Shown here: positions 22,985 to 35,559 of the stretch, piece by piece | Numbering within the stretch: position 1 is the stretch's first letter | Layout: each line of letters begins with the position of its first letter | Origin: Heterodera schachtii | Taxonomy: Eukaryota; Nematoda; Chromadorea; Rhabditida; Heteroderidae | Length of the DNA: 64,000 nt | Assembly: GCA_023374025.1 (NCBI GenBank) | Contig: SIJG01000038.1 | Location: 83,797 to 147,796 of the forward strand | Direction: 5' to 3' | Program-made: the position numbers and the translations under genes | Notes under the pieces: generated by a model | The model's input: the letters and a program-made list of their open reading frames with translations, nothing else | What the model was told of the DNA's origin: nothing | Database searches by the model: none

Positions 22985-23040
22985 TGGTCAAGTGGTCAGT
23001 GCTGGGGGCTCTGGGGAGGGGGGCCAGGGTTCGAATCCTA
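22985..23040 (+). mobile_element. tRNA-derived head of a SINE-like repeat
   Basis: A box-A-like TGGTCAAGTGGT at 22985 is followed 43 bases later by an exact box B, GGTTCGAATCC, at 23028-23038. The T-stem and acceptor stem do not pair, so it is not a working tRNA. It is more likely the internal RNA polymerase III promoter of a SINE whose body would run to the right. Confidence 0.4.
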
Positions 23041-24235
23041 TGGTGTGTGGGTTATTTTTTATGACGTTTAACGCTGTCCTAAGGGGTTGGAAATATTTTT
23101 TTAAATTTTTTTATATTTTTAGCAATTTTTTAAATTTTTTATTTGGCCAAAATTGGCTGTGTTTAAAATTTTCATTTTTCGCCCAAGGGAAAATTGGGGG
23201 GAATTTAAAAAAAACATAACTTTCTTTAAAATTAGTCTACCGAAATGATCAAATGATGAAAAAATGCAAAAAAATCGAGCGAATTTTATCGATTTTATTG
23301 CATTTTTCTATCTTTAAAATCAAAAAAGTTATTCCACAAAAAGTTGAAAAAATGAATTTTTCACTAAAAAATTCATAAGTCATTCCAAACCAAGTGTTAA
23401 AGTACCTAAAAATATTATTAAGATCCGCAATTTTTTTTCTCTACAAGAAGGTATTTATTTCATTTTTTTACCACTTTTTTAAAAAAAGATGTAAAATTAA
23501 AATCGATTTGGTAATGCAAATCACAAGGGAACGAACCCCTTTAACAAATTTTATGGATACAATTTTTTTCATTCTTATGTTTTAAAATTTTCAAAAACAT
23601 ATTTTCTGGCATACTTTGGGCCCCTGATCACGAATATGGCCATTATCTAAGAGTTTCAGGTATTTTTGATTTTTAAATATTTTACAATTTTTTGCCCCTG
23701 AAAATTTAGGCGAATGCTTGAAAATTCATAACTCACTTAATTTTTGATCAAAATAAATGAAACAAAGCTTAAAAAATAATGAAAAATAAGGCAAATTTAG
23801 AACTTTTTATTTGGGTTTTCTGTTTTTAATTAATTTTATTTTACATTTCTATCAGATTTTTGACAATTGTTCCAAAAATAAAAGTGATTATCGGGTTCGG
23901 GACCAAAGGGATTAGCACAGAATTTTTTAGGTTAAATTTTTTTTTTGCATAAAATTATCCAAAAATATTTCTTTAAGGGTATTTTAATTTATTATTGTGT
24001 TATTTTTCGATGTTATTAATTAATTTATATTATGATTAAATAAAGATTAATAATTTTTTATTTAATTACATTTATATTTTTTTTAATTATTAAAAATAAC
24101 TTTATTTATAATTCATATAACAAATTATAAACTATGCGTTGGAATTATTCTATTTTTTTAAATTTTTAAGTTTGCCAAATCTTTAGGGGTATTTTATGAC
24201 GCTGATCACGAATACCTGATCAGATTTTACTTTTT
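23041..24235. other. AT-rich stretch, no supported gene
   Basis: It could include the body of the SINE-like repeat. CTGATCACGAATA sites occur at about 23626 and 24200. Open frames are low complexity. Confidence 0.4.
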
Positions 24236-24321
24236 ACATCGTTAAGACCTCAGAATCCCTGTGTGATTGGGGATTCTGAGGCATCATTTTGTGGGGGGGG
24301 GGAGGGTTCGGATCCGGACGG

Positions 24322-25552
24322 TGTACAAATTTAATTATTATTACGATAATTTTGAACCAAAATTGTTGAATGAGAAGAGATTGAATTATGAATTTAAATT
24401 GGAAAATGAACCAAAATTGCCAATTAATGAAATGATTTTGCAATTGGCAATTGACACAGCGAATGAATGGCAAACAAATGAAAGTTTTGAAGGAATAATT
24501 CGACAAGAATTCGAAGAAAATTTGGGGGGAATGCTTAAAAAAGCTGAAGAAATGGCAAAAGACAACGTGCCATCATGGAAAGCCAATGATATAAACGATG
24601 ACAAAAATTTGATCATTATGAATTCAAAATTCGATGATCAATTGACATGGGTGAGAGACTTATCATTCAATGAAAATTAAATAAATTCAAAATTTAGTTT
24701 TCGGATGCTTTATTTTCGGAATTTTTGAAAGGATTAGCGACAAATTCAGAGAAATTTTATACGATGGCAAAAGAATATTCAAATTATTTTTGTCAAATTA
24801 AAGAGAAAGAAAATATTTATTGGTTTGTTGATAGACGCGTATTATGCGAAATTGAGAAAATGAAAGAACATTTGACACAAAAATATGAAGCCCATCTTGG
24901 CTTGGTGTATTTGATGAGAGAGAATTGGGACTGTGAGAAAATTGGGGAGGAATTTTTAGAAAAATGCCAAAAATACCGAAAATATTTGCACATTTTATAT
25001 GAATATTTATTCCTTTTGTATGCTGAAGGTTAGTTCGAGTTATACATAATTTTTATTTTTCCATTTATTAAAATAATGGTGATAATAATTTATTAAGCTA
25101 AAAATCCGAAAGTGTCGAAACAATTGCCACCATTAGTGAAGCCAATATTTATTATAAGTGGGGAATATACTCAGAGTTTAATTAATATTGTCAAATGTCT
25201 GAGTTATAATTCGAAATATTTTTGGCAAAAAGATAATACAATCCCTGATGAAATAAAATTGGTAAATGAGGAAGAATTAAATTTTGAAATTAAAGAGGAG
25301 AAAAATTGGTCACATAAAAATATACCAAAGGGAAAACAAATTTTAAAAGGACAAACGGAAATTGAAGTAATTCGAGAAGAATTTGAGCAAAAAATGGAAA
25401 AATTATGCAAAAATACGAAAGAAAATGCCAAAAAAGAAAAGGCAAAATTGGAAAAAGCAAAATCAGAAACCGATGATATTAAAGAAAGAAATGCTCTGGA
25501 AGATGAATTCGGTGTCAAGTTTGGCACTTTCATTAGGTCGCCATTTTCATAA
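24322..25552 (+). CDS. Secreted two-module family gene, 5'-truncated, rest open
   Basis: Exon 2 begins mid-module at about 24322 and ends at the donor after 24650. Exon 3 is 24698-25028 (FLKGLATN, NWDCEKIGEEFLEKCQKYRK) and exon 4 is 25098-25552. Exon 4 has SKQLPPLVKPIF, the FWQKD block, NEEELNFEIKEEKNW and the Lys/Glu-rich tail ending FGTFIRSPFS. Introns keep GT...AG and phase, so the surviving exons look recently functional. The signal-peptide exon and the first half of module 1 are missing; repeat sequence abuts instead. It is paired with the near-identical inverted copy at 41137-42345. It is probably a pseudogene unless a new upstream exon is used. Confidence 0.6.
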
Positions 25553-26600
25553 AAAATCCTTGGCCTTTCCCACAAAATGATTGACTCTTTTAATTTTTAG
25601 TATATTCTTTTTTCCTTTGGAATGCTTCTTCTGTCTCTTTTTGTATTCTTTTTTTTGTGTTGTTTTGTCATTTTCCTTTTTTGTATTTATAAATTCATTA
25701 ATTTTTTTTTCTACAAAAAACTTGACTCATTTGTTTTTAGATTTTTCACAATTTCTTTCGAGTTTTTGTCTTTTTTTCAATTTTTTGAATTGTTTCTTTT
25801 TTTTAATTTTATTTTTCATTTTTTTTGATTAATTTTGTGTAAAAAATTGTATATTTGAATTATGTAAGACTCTTTTGTTCTGTCTTCTTTTCCCTTTTTT
25901 AATTCTCGATTTTTTTAAAATTAATTTTCATTTTTTATAAATTTTATTTAAATTAAGCTCGATAAATGGAATTCAAAATTTTCTCCATTATTTACCCTGA
26001 AATTTATTTGACCGTATTTTGAAAAGTGAAATATGCATGAATAAGTGTGGTCATTATGCTAAAATATAACGATGAAAAATTTAAAAATAATGACATTCCT
26101 ATTTAGGGTTGTCCTTAAGAAGTGTGATTTTTTTTTGGATTAACATTAATTAACTATTCATTTTTTCAAATTATTTATCAAAAATCAAAGAATCATATTT
26201 TAAGTTATTTGGAAAAATATTAGATTTTCCCAATTAAAAATAGCGATTTCACATAGTCCCAATTATTTCACAATTACTTTTTTTCCAATTTAATATTTTT
26301 TAACTGTTTTACCAATTAAAATAGAAAAATTTATTCATTTCGTCGCTTTGAATGAATGCGGAAAAATGTTTAAATGTCAAATTTTAAACAAACATTTAAA
26401 TCGTTGTTATTGTTTTTTATACTTAAGCATCAAATGACACATTAACATTAACGAATAGGAATTTGTAATTATTATTTTTTAATTAGAAAAAGCGGCGAAA
26501 GAAAAGTTAAACAATGAAAAAAATTCCAACAAAAATAATTTGTCTGGAATTTATTATATAAGAATTATTTTAAAATTTATTTTCCAACCACAAAAAAAAA
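25553..26600. other. 3' flank of the family copy, T-rich
   Basis: T-rich sequence with TTTTGTGTTGTTTTGTCATTTTCC, repeated after other family tails (inverted at about 41000-41130 and 47160-47480; direct at about 62260-62400). No gene is seen. Confidence 0.5.
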
Positions 26601-26606
26601 ATCGGA

Positions 26607-26840
26607 ATGAAAAACTTTTTTACGCTTTACCATTAAATTTTGGCTACCATATTTTTTGATTATGCCTACAGTATCGGTGATCCCGTTCTTCAAATGCCAT
26701 TGCATAAAACTCAAAAACGTCCAAATTTGTTGAAATCAACTGCTGGACTTACAAAATTTTTGCAACATTATGAAGTGAAAATAAAATTTTTAAAATTTCA
26801 TTTTCGTCGGCGATTAGTAAAAACAGGGGCCTTCAAATAA
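26607..26840 (+). pseudogene. Nonsense copy of the 77-residue secreted protein gene
   Basis: It is equivalent to the minus-strand gene at 39864-40097. Its ATG at 26607 is followed by TAA at codon 10, where the other copy has TTA. The remainder of the frame (ATIFFDYAYSIGDPVLQM onward) is open to TAA at 26840, with only a few substitutions. Confidence 0.65.
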
Positions 26841-26985
26841 AATTTTTAAAATTGAAGAAATTAGACATAGAAGGGCAGTTATGGAATGAAGTTAGAAAAT
26901 TGAGTCTCTGATAAATTTTCAAAAAAAAAAAAGAAAAATATGTAATAATTTAAAATTTTTAATAAATTTATAGGATGAATACAAA

Positions 26986-27640
26986 TCTGTATTCTTTGCA
27001 AATCATTTCATATTTCCGTTCCTAATTTTTCGCATTTGAATAACTTAGGGGGTTAAGCTAAGAAATAATTTATTAAAATTCGAAGAAAAAGATTTTTTCG
27101 ATATTTTCTTGAATTCAATTTCGATTTAATTCCCTATGCCATAGAAATGCCCATTTTCATTATGCTTCTGTCTGCTTCTCTCATTTACTGTATTTTTCAA
27201 TTTATTTTCAATTTTTCTTTTAATTTTCTTTTAAATTTTTTTAGACCTTCATATTTTCTTTCAGGTCGATAATCCTTTATAATTTTTATTTTGTAATTGA
27301 GTAAATATTTGTCAGTTTGTTTGTTGTGCTTCGCACAAAAGTAACATCATTTTCAATTACAGATCCTATAAAAGGTGTTTTTTTAATGCACGGTTTTCAG
27401 ATGAAATTGGCACTTTAAAAGTATCAATAATAATTTTGTTTTAATTAAATATTTTTTAAATTTTATTTGCAGCATGTTAACTTATAGCATAGCTCAAACT
27501 TAGCAATTTCTCTTTGGGAAGCTTTTATTCGGTTTGATTCAGTGAATGGTGCGCGAGCGCAAAATTTTTTAATTTAATTTAATTTACTTTAAAAATTTAA
27601 TTGGTAAATATGTATAAATAAAAAAGCTAAAACATTAATA
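26986..27640. other. Family 3' flank and a dispersed repeat
   Basis: Bases 27045-27480 match 37095-37560. The stretch 27480-27640 (GGTGCGCGAGCGCAAAATTT then AAAATTTAATTGG) matches 39280-39430 in the same orientation. No gene is seen. Confidence 0.45.
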
Positions 27641-27721
27641 ATTGGAGAACTAGTAAAAATAATTTTATTTTTTCCAATTTTAGAAACGCTTGAAATTAAA
27701 AATTCATTTATTAAATATTTA

Positions 27722-28003
27722 TTGAAAAATATTAGATCTTTAATTGAGGACAATTTTAGTTCTGACCATCTTGCCACTAATTTTTCATTGTCATTTCCTC
27801 AGAACAGGAGTAAAGCAAATACATTTACAGTACGCAATTATAATTCTACAAAACTTAGTCTATTAAATTTAAACTTATCTTCAATTTTACCCTACAAATT
27901 ACTACAAAAATTTAGTATTGAAGATAAGTTTAATAATTTTTACCTTCTTTTAAGACAAAATGTAGAATTTTACTTGCCTAAAATCTCCACAAATAATTTA
28001 TAA
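27722..28003 (+). other. Open frame, possibly a LINE endonuclease-end remnant
   Basis: A 93-residue frame contains DNFSSDHLATNFSLSF, which resembles the SDH...hSL end of the endonuclease domain of non-LTR retrotransposons. No reverse transcriptase motif follows, since the satellite begins immediately. It may be chance. Confidence 0.25.
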
Positions 28004-28004
28004 T

Positions 28005-29870
28005 TGATCAGGGGCTCACCAAGTTTTGCATAGATACGTATCGGAACATTACAAATGCTTACAAATTTTCCTAGTTTTTTTAAACCCGGTGAAAATTTTT
28101 TGCAGACACCAACCACTTTTGCACTTAAAAAAGTTTCAAAAAATTTGATCGTCTATAAATAATTTGTAATTGATCAGGGGCTCACCAAATTTTGCAGAGA
28201 TACGTATCGGAACACTACAAATGCTTACAAATTTTCCTAGTTTTTTTAAACCCGGTGAAAATTTTTTGCAGACACCAACCACTTTTGCACTTAAAAAAGT
28301 TTCAAAAAATTTGATCGTCCACTAATAATTTGTAATTGATCAGAGGCTCACTAAATTTAGCAGAGATACGTATCGGACACTACAAATGCTTACAAATTTT
28401 CCTAGTTTTTTTAAACCCGGTGAAAAATTTTTGCAGACACCCACCACTTTTGCACTTAAAAAAATTTCAAAAAATTTGATCGTCCACTAATAATTTGTAA
28501 TTGATCAGAAGCTCACCAAATTTTGCAGAGATACGTATCGGAACACTACAAATGCTTACAAATTTTCCTAGTTTTTTTTAAACCCAGTGAAAATTTTTTG
28601 CAGACACCCACCACTTTTGCACTTAAAAAAATTTCTAAAAATTTGTTGGTCCATAAATAATTTATAATTGATCAGAGGCTCACCAAATTTTGCATAGATA
28701 CGTATCGGATCATTACAAAAGTTACAAATTTTCCTAGATTTTTTAAACCCAGTGAAAAATTTTTGCAGACACCTACCACTTTTGCACTTAAAAAATTTCT
28801 AAAAATTTGTTCGTCCATAAAGATCAGGGGCTCACCAAATTTTGCAGAGATACGTATCGGAACACTACAAATGCTTACAAATTTTCCTAGTTTTTTTTAA
28901 ACCCGGTGAAAATGTTTGCAGACACCCACCACTTTTGCACTTAAAAAAATTTCTAAAAATTTGTTCGTCCACAAATAATTTATAATTGATCAGGGGCTCA
29001 CCAAGTTTTGCATAGATACGTATCGGAACATTACAAAAGTTTACAAATTTTCCTAGATTTTTTACTCAGTGAAAAATTTTTGCAGACACCTACCACTTTT
29101 GCACTTAAAAAATTTCTAAAAATTTGATCGTCTATAAATAATTTGTAATTGATCAGGGGCTCACCAAATTTAGCAGAGATACGTATCGGAACACTACAAA
29201 TGCTTACAAATTTTCCTAGTTTTTTTAAACCCGGTGAAAATTTTTGCAGACACCAACCACTTTTGCACTTAAAAAAGTTTCAAAAAATTTGATCGTCCAC
29301 TAATAATTTGTAATTGATCAGAGGCTCACTAAATTTAGCAGAGATACGTATCGGAACACTACAAATGCTTACAAATTTTCCTAGTTTTTTTTAAACCCGG
29401 TGAAAAATTTTTGCAGACACCCACCACTTTTGCACTTAAAAAAATTTCAAAAAATTTGATCGTCCACTAATAATTTGTAATTGATCAGAGGCTCACCAAA
29501 TTTTGCAGAGATACGTAACGGAACACTACAAATGCTTACAAATTTTCCTAGTTTTTTTAAACCCGGTGAAAATTTTTTGCAGACACCCACCACTTTTGCA
29601 CTTAAAAAAATTTCTAAAAATTTGATCGTCTATAAATAATTTGTAATTGATCAGGGGCTCACCAAATTTTGCAGAGATACGTATCGGAACACTACAAATG
29701 CTTACAAATTTTCCTAGTTTTTTTAAACCCGGTGAAAAATTTTTGCAGACACCCACCACTTTTGCACTTAAAAAAATTTCTAAAAATTTGTTGGTCCATA
29801 AATAATCAAATTTTGCAGAGAAAACTGCTGAGAACCCTACAAATGTTTACAAATTTTATTAGAATTTTTT
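28005..29870. repeat. 166-base satellite, about 11 copies
   Basis: GATACGTATCGG-type sites stand at 28033, 28199, 28365, 28530, 28697, 28849, 29015, 29178, 29343, 29510 and 29676, mostly 163-167 bases apart (one 152). Each monomer carries AATTGATCAGGGGCTCACC, TTTTTTTAAACCCGGTGAAA and CACCACTTTTGCACTTAAAA. Two alternating subtypes are visible. The last monomer breaks off near 29815. Confidence 0.9.
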
Positions 29871-30180
29871 GCCTGGAGGAACACAGTTCTTCACACTTAC
29901 CACACCAGAATTATTTTCAAAAAATCGATTTTACATGTGTCCATTTGGGGTACTCAAACATTTATGGGGAGCAAAAATCCAACGCAGAATTAAAGTACAT
30001 GGTATAGGGAAGCTATTCCCGAAGGATTCGAACTCCCCATAAATCTGGGCGCATCGGTTCAGGGGGACTGCCCCGAAGGCCAAAAAAAAATTATTTTGAA
30101 GAAAAAAAATTAAAGGATCTGACAAGATAATATTTAAATAGGTTACAAAGTTTGGTTCGCTTCTGATCAGTTTCTGTAAA
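29871..30180. other. Unique segment with a tRNA-like box B on the minus strand
   Basis: The minus strand has GAGTTCGAATCCTTCGGG around 30012-30030, similar to a tRNA T-arm, and a GC-rich stretch to 30080. No cloverleaf can be drawn. There is no gene. Confidence 0.3.
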
Positions 30181-30184
30181 AAAA

Positions 30185-31045
30185 GTTAAGCCTAAACTTT
30201 TTGGCCTTTTTAAAAAAGAATTGAAAATTTTTAAAATATTTATTCATCTCCCTTTTTGGTAGTAAAAGCACCATAGAGCCTTATTTCTCTTGTAAATAAA
30301 ATTTGGTGCGTTTCAGAGCAGTCTCTGAAAAAATATTTATGAATTAATTTTGCAAAAAATTGGAAAAGTACGCAAAAATTGGAATATCCAAAAAATTTTA
30401 AGAAACATTATGGGATAGTTGATTAATTATATAAATATGCATTGTTCTTGGCTGTTACCCTGCAAAATCTGGGATTTTTCAGGTCACTTCTCGTAAAACT
30501 ATAATTGATTGAAATTTCACTAAAAAATTAAGCCTAAACTTTTTCGCATATATAAAAAGCAATTAAAAAATTTTTTAAATTATTATTCATCTCCCTTTTT
30601 GATAGAAAAAGCATCAGAGGGCCTTAATTAACATGTAAATAAAATTTGGTGCGTTTCAGAGCACTTTCTGAAAAAATAATTATGAATTAATTTTGCAAAA
30701 AATAAATAAAATAGTGAAAGTTTAAAAATTTATAAAAAATTTAAATTCATAGTTTCTAATTTTATTTCATCATAGAGGTGTGCTTGCTTGACCTTTTTAG
30801 GCCCTTGCAAAATCTGGGATTTTTCTGATCACTACACAAAAAATTATGAGTGATTGAATTTTCACTAAAAAGTTAAGCCTAAACTTTTTGGCTTATTTAA
30901 AAAGCAATTAAAAATTTTTAAAAATTTTATTCATCTCCCTTTTTGATAGTAAAAGCATCAGAGAGCCTTATTTAACATGTAAATTCAATTTGGTGCGTTA
31001 GAGTAGTTTTTGAAAAAATATTTATGAATTAATTTTGCAAAAAAT
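30185..31045. repeat. 343-base tandem repeat, about 2.5 copies
   Basis: AAGCCTAAACTTTTT recurs near 30188, 30531 and 30875. Each unit also has TTCATCTCCCTTTTTG and AATTTGGTGCGTTTCAGAG. It ends at 31050, where a family exon fragment starts. Confidence 0.75.
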
Positions 31046-31059
31046 AAATAATGAACCCT

Positions 31060-31390
31060 TCGAAATCGGTTGGGCAAAATTCCCAACCGTTTTGTCGAAT
31101 TTCGTAATAATAATTCCTCCTCATTTAGCAAATTCATCTCCCAACTAACATTGACACTTCTCAATTCATTTTCACCTTTTTGCCAAAAACATTTTGAATA
31201 TTCATTCAGTGTTTCGACAAAATCAATTAAGCTGCAAAGGTATCGGCATCCTTCAATATATGTTGTTGGCTTCACCATTGGTGGCAATTGTTTCGACAAC
31301 CATATTTTTAGCTTAATAAATAATAATTATTATTTTAATAAATGATAAATTCAAATTAATGTAAAATTTAAACAAACCTTCCGCATACAA
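31060..31390 (-). pseudogene. Exon 4 fragment of the secreted family
   Basis: The minus strand encodes SKQLPPMVKP, SLIDFVETLNEYSKCFWQKG and NEEEL. It is then cut at about 31060 by the 343-base repeat. The end of exon 3 with its GAAG|GTTTG donor is present at about 31375-31385. The Lys/Glu-rich tail is missing. Confidence 0.65.
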
Positions 31391-33830
31391 CTGGAAATTT
31401 CTGAAAAATTGCTAATTTCTAACAGAATTCATATAAAGTCAAAAATTTTCCCCTTGCGGCGCCAATCGGCACAGCCGGCTCCCAAAAAATCCTATTTTTT
31501 CTTAAAAATTAGCCAAAGATCTTAAACTTTTGTCCTTTTTTGGACAAAATTTGTTAACAAATTGCATTCAAATTTTCAAAAATTTTTCCCGGCGGGACCT
31601 CTCTCCTCGCACATTCACCATGTTTTTTGGAAATGTGCCGCAAAAAATGTTAAAAATCTGATTTAGTGATCCCGAATGCTCTGAAATTTATGATATATAT
31701 ATATATATAATAGAATTCATTTTTGGTTGAGAATAAAATGTAAAAATATTTGAAGCAATTTTGCAAAATGTTCTTATTTTTAACCATAGTCTTATTTTTT
31801 GGCCTTTGTTATTTTGAAAATTTTGAGATAGAAACCCTGGATTAATAGACAAAAAAACCCATAAAAATTGACTATTCTGGCATAATTTATAATCCCTAAA
31901 TTTGGTCATTTTTAGACAATATCTGTGCAATTATACCAAAAAGAATAAAATCGAGGCGATACAACGAATAAAGGAATATGGAACCAAACACACATGCAAA
32001 AAATTAATTTTTTGTGAGATTTTTTGGAGCTAATTAAAAGCAACAAAAAATCTTCAAAAAAAAATTCTCTTTTTTTTTGGGGTGTATTTTTAAATATTAA
32101 GTACGTTGATCCTAGGAGTGAATTTTTTGGTTTTTTTTTTTTGCATTATTCTTGTGAAAATTCGAAAAAATGGCAGAAATATTGGACTAAAAACGCAAAA
32201 ATGGCAAAATGAATTTATTCACAACAACTCCCAAAATATGGAATTATATGGACTAAAAAACTTCCCCAAACAAAATTGTGGAGATTTTAAATTTCAGAAA
32301 ATATTACCGAGAAAAATAAAGAAAACGATAGAAAACAGGTTCAACCTTGGAAATTAGGTTATATATGAAAGAGAATTGCTGACGATTAATGATGGGAGAC
32401 GAAGAATAAAGCATTTTTTAATTTAAATAATGTAAATTATGTGAATTTTATAATATTTATTTTTGGTTAATTTCATATAATTGTGTAATGAAATTTTTGA
32501 ATGGCCTCGGTACGATTGTCTCAGACTAAAGAAATTTAAAACCCACAAAAATGGCCTTTTTGGTCAAATTCTGTTACAAAACTCACCTAATTTCAAAGAT
32601 TTTCTCCTAGGCGCCTATCGACTCCGCCATTCTTTCCTTTAAAATTTAAAAAAAAAAACTAAGCATCTTAAACATTAACAGAAAATGGGAAGTAGCCCTT
32701 CTCATTCAAATTATAAAAATAAAACATTGAAGCCGAAATGAGATAAAATGCACTTAAAAATAAAAAAAATATTGAAAAAAAAATTCTATTTAATTTTGGA
32801 ATTACATTTTGAATTTTTATCGTAAAATTGTGTAAAACCCAATATTATTTTGTTAGTCTTTACATTTAATATTTTTAAAAATATTTTTAAGACAGTCTAA
32901 AACTCTAATTTGGATATTCTATTAATGATCACCATTTTAATTTAAACAATTTAATTAATTTAATTGCGTCATTCTTTAAGATAATATAATAAATTACATT
33001 AAAAAAAACCAAAAAATTGGTTATTTCTACTGATGGTCACCATTACAAATTGAATAAAAATGGTGAACATCATTAGAATTATCCAAATCCCTTATTTATT
33101 TAGAATAATATAACTATTTAAAATGAAACTATATTTTTTTGATTAGAAGTTAGGGTTGTAAATTATATAAACGAAAAAACCCCAAATTTGGAATTGCGTC
33201 ATTCTTTAAGATAATATAATAAATTACATTAAATAAACAAAGAAATTTTATTATTTCTACTGATGGTAACCATTACAAATTGAATAAAACAAAATAATAT
33301 ATATTTAAATGAATAAGGAATTTTACATAATTCTACTGATGTTCATCATTTCAATGAATTTGAGTTCCGTTTTAAGGCTGAGTGATTTTCCATTTTTCAT
33401 TTAATAATCTAATTAATTTGACGTTATTTTTTTAAATTAAAAAAAGAAGAATGAATTTGAATAAAATATAATATTTTATTTTATTTGAAAGAATATTATT
33501 TTGAATAATAAAATTAAAAAATCTTTTAATTATTTCATATGTAAATTTTCAATGTTATTTTAGTGTATAGTTTTTTCATTAAAAATAACTTCAACAAGAA
33601 CATAAATTTTAAATATGGAAAAGGTTTATAAAAAATTTTTTAGCATTTAAAATCACTTAACTATTTAAGCGTGTTCTGCTTTTTTAAAATTTTATTTAAA
33701 CTGACCTAGAATTTAATCATCAAAATTTTTCTGTTATTTCATGTAATTTAATTATTTTTAATAATAAGGGATTTTAATACTTTAATATTTAACGCATTTT
33801 CATACAATAATTATATTTTAATAAAGAAAG
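31391..33830. other. AT-rich stretch with diverged repeat copies
   Basis: GC-rich cores with CGGCGCC lie near 31445-31470 and 31585-31610, and GGCGCC at about 32610. A TA run lies at about 31692-31708. At about 32890-33340 there are three diverged copies of a unit with AATTGCGTCATTCTTTAAGATAA. No gene is supported. Confidence 0.4.
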
Positions 33831-33837
33831 ACTTAAT

Positions 33838-34895
33838 ATGTTTATATTGATAATTGCTTTTATTATTATTATTTTCCATAATTTTTTAATTCTATTTTCA
33901 AATGCAAAACCATCGGTGAGTTAATTAATTAGGAAAAGAATTTTACCAATCAATTAAATAATTAGGTTGAGGACAATATGCTAATTGCTATTATGAAAGG
34001 CAGTCAAGAAAATCATACCAGTGAATTTTCTACGCAAAAATATGAGTCATACATTGAAACTATGTATTTAATGAGAAAGCATCGGCATTGTGATAAAATT
34101 GGAAAGCATTATGAAGAATATGAACGGACAGAATGCCAAAAATATCGCAAATATTTGGACAATTTGCACGAATATTTGTTCAGAGAATACGCCGGAATTC
34201 AAACAGTGAAGCCAAAATTTGTATTTAAACGAAAGAAATTGAAATTGAAGGACCAATAATTTATGCGGTGAATTGTTTGGTGAAAATTTATCGCTTTTAT
34301 TTTGAATGGGTTCGAAAAGAATATGAATATAAATTAAAAGAATTATTTTCCTCTTCGCATTATTATTATTATTATGAACCAAAATTGTTGAATCAGAACA
34401 AACTGAATTATTTAATTAAATCTGAAAATGAACAAAAATGCCAATTAATGAAATAATTTTGCAATTGGCAATTGACACAGCGAATGAATGGCTTAAAGAA
34501 GAAATTGTAGACGGAATAATTCGACAAAAATTCGAAGAAAATTTGGAAGAAATGTTCCAAAAATCGGAAGAAAGAGCAAAAAAAGACAATCCATCGAAAG
34601 CCAATGAAATAAAAGTTGTCAAACACAAAATAATTGTTAAATCAAAATTCGATGATCAATGGACATGGGTGGGCTTTTAAATAAAATTTTCTGTTAATTT
34701 CAATTTTAGGTTTTTGATGCTCTATTTTCGGGATTTGTTAAAGGATTAGACACAAATTTGGAGAAATTTTTTATAATGTTTAAAGAATATTCGAATTATT
34801 TAAGTCAATTGAAAGTAATGGAAATAATCATACGTATGATCGACACTTGATCTCTTTGGGTTTAAACAAAACTTGGAAAAAGAAAGAATAAATGT
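33838..34895 (+). pseudogene. Secreted family gene with intact signal exon but frameshifts
   Basis: Exon 1 (33838-33915) encodes 26 residues with a strongly hydrophobic core and FSNAKPS, followed by GTGAGT. Exon 2 starts at 33966 with module 1 (RHCDKIGKHYEEYER, ECQKYRKYLDNL). It shifts frame at about 34237, just before the EIEGPIIYAVNCL region, and again at about 34437. The exon-2 donor after ACATGG and the exon-3 start (FDALFSGFVKGL) remain. The copy is cut at about 34895 by a duplicated segment. Both shifts are next to A runs, so reading errors are possible. Confidence 0.6.
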
Positions 34896-35540
34896 TTTTG
34901 GTGAGTTTGACCCATTGGGTCCTCAAAATCTTCTTTTATGATTTTAGTAAAAATATAAACCGTTAAAAACTTATTAAAATAATGCTCAAAAAATATTATT
35001 TTAAGTTGCGTGCCCTATTGACTCAGTGCGCACTTCCGGGGGAAGAACAATTTTTGCCCATTAAACCGCGCTTAATATGATATTTGAAAACACATTCTGT
35101 CCAACGAGCATTAATTTATTATTTATGTTTTTTTTTTGTCAAAAAACACGTGTCGACTTGCAATAAATGAATTTTGTAAATGTTCTGCTGACAAAAAGAA
35201 AAGAAAATGAAAATTATTTTTAATTTTATATAAATATAAATATGAAATTTAACGAAAAGCAAAGTTTAGACAAAAGGAAAATCAGTTAAAAGTGAAAGAA
35301 AAATTGAAAAAAATAGATTAAAAAATAATCGAACATGGAAGAAGAAGACAGAAAACATGCTCAATGAAAGACACACATTTCTATGGCATAGGAAATTAAT
35401 TCTAAATCGGATTCAGCAAAAAATTCGACAAATTATTCTTCATATTTCAATAAAATGTTTGTTAGCTTAACTCCCTATGTTATTGAAATGCCAAAAATAA
35501 ACAGTAAAAATAGGTAATGATTTGCAAAGCACTGCTTTTG
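34895..35540. repeat. Segmental duplicate of 54440-55170
   Basis: Starting at GGTGAGTTTGACCCATTGGG, this segment matches 54449-55170 almost base for base, apart from about 90 bases absent here near 35028. It includes the inverted family 3' flank. The join with the preceding gene copy is abrupt. Confidence 0.75.
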
Positions 35541-35559
35541 TGACTTCAAAAAATGTTGC

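Larger units (their letters stand above)
24290..26985 (+). repeat. Left arm of a 2.7-kb inverted duplication
   Basis: This segment is repeated in inverse orientation at 39715-42372 with few differences. It includes the partial family gene, its 3' flank, and the small secreted-protein gene. The left end is a poly-G run with GGATCCGGACGGTGTACAAA. The right end is at GGATGAATACAA. Confidence 0.85.

Noticed and set aside
28005..29870. Regular repeats that could suggest a CRISPR array
   Set aside because: Monomers are contiguous, 166 bases long and lack unique spacers, in a eukaryotic context. This is a satellite.
30012..30030. tRNA gene on the minus strand
   Set aside because: A box-B-like motif stands alone without the other arms.
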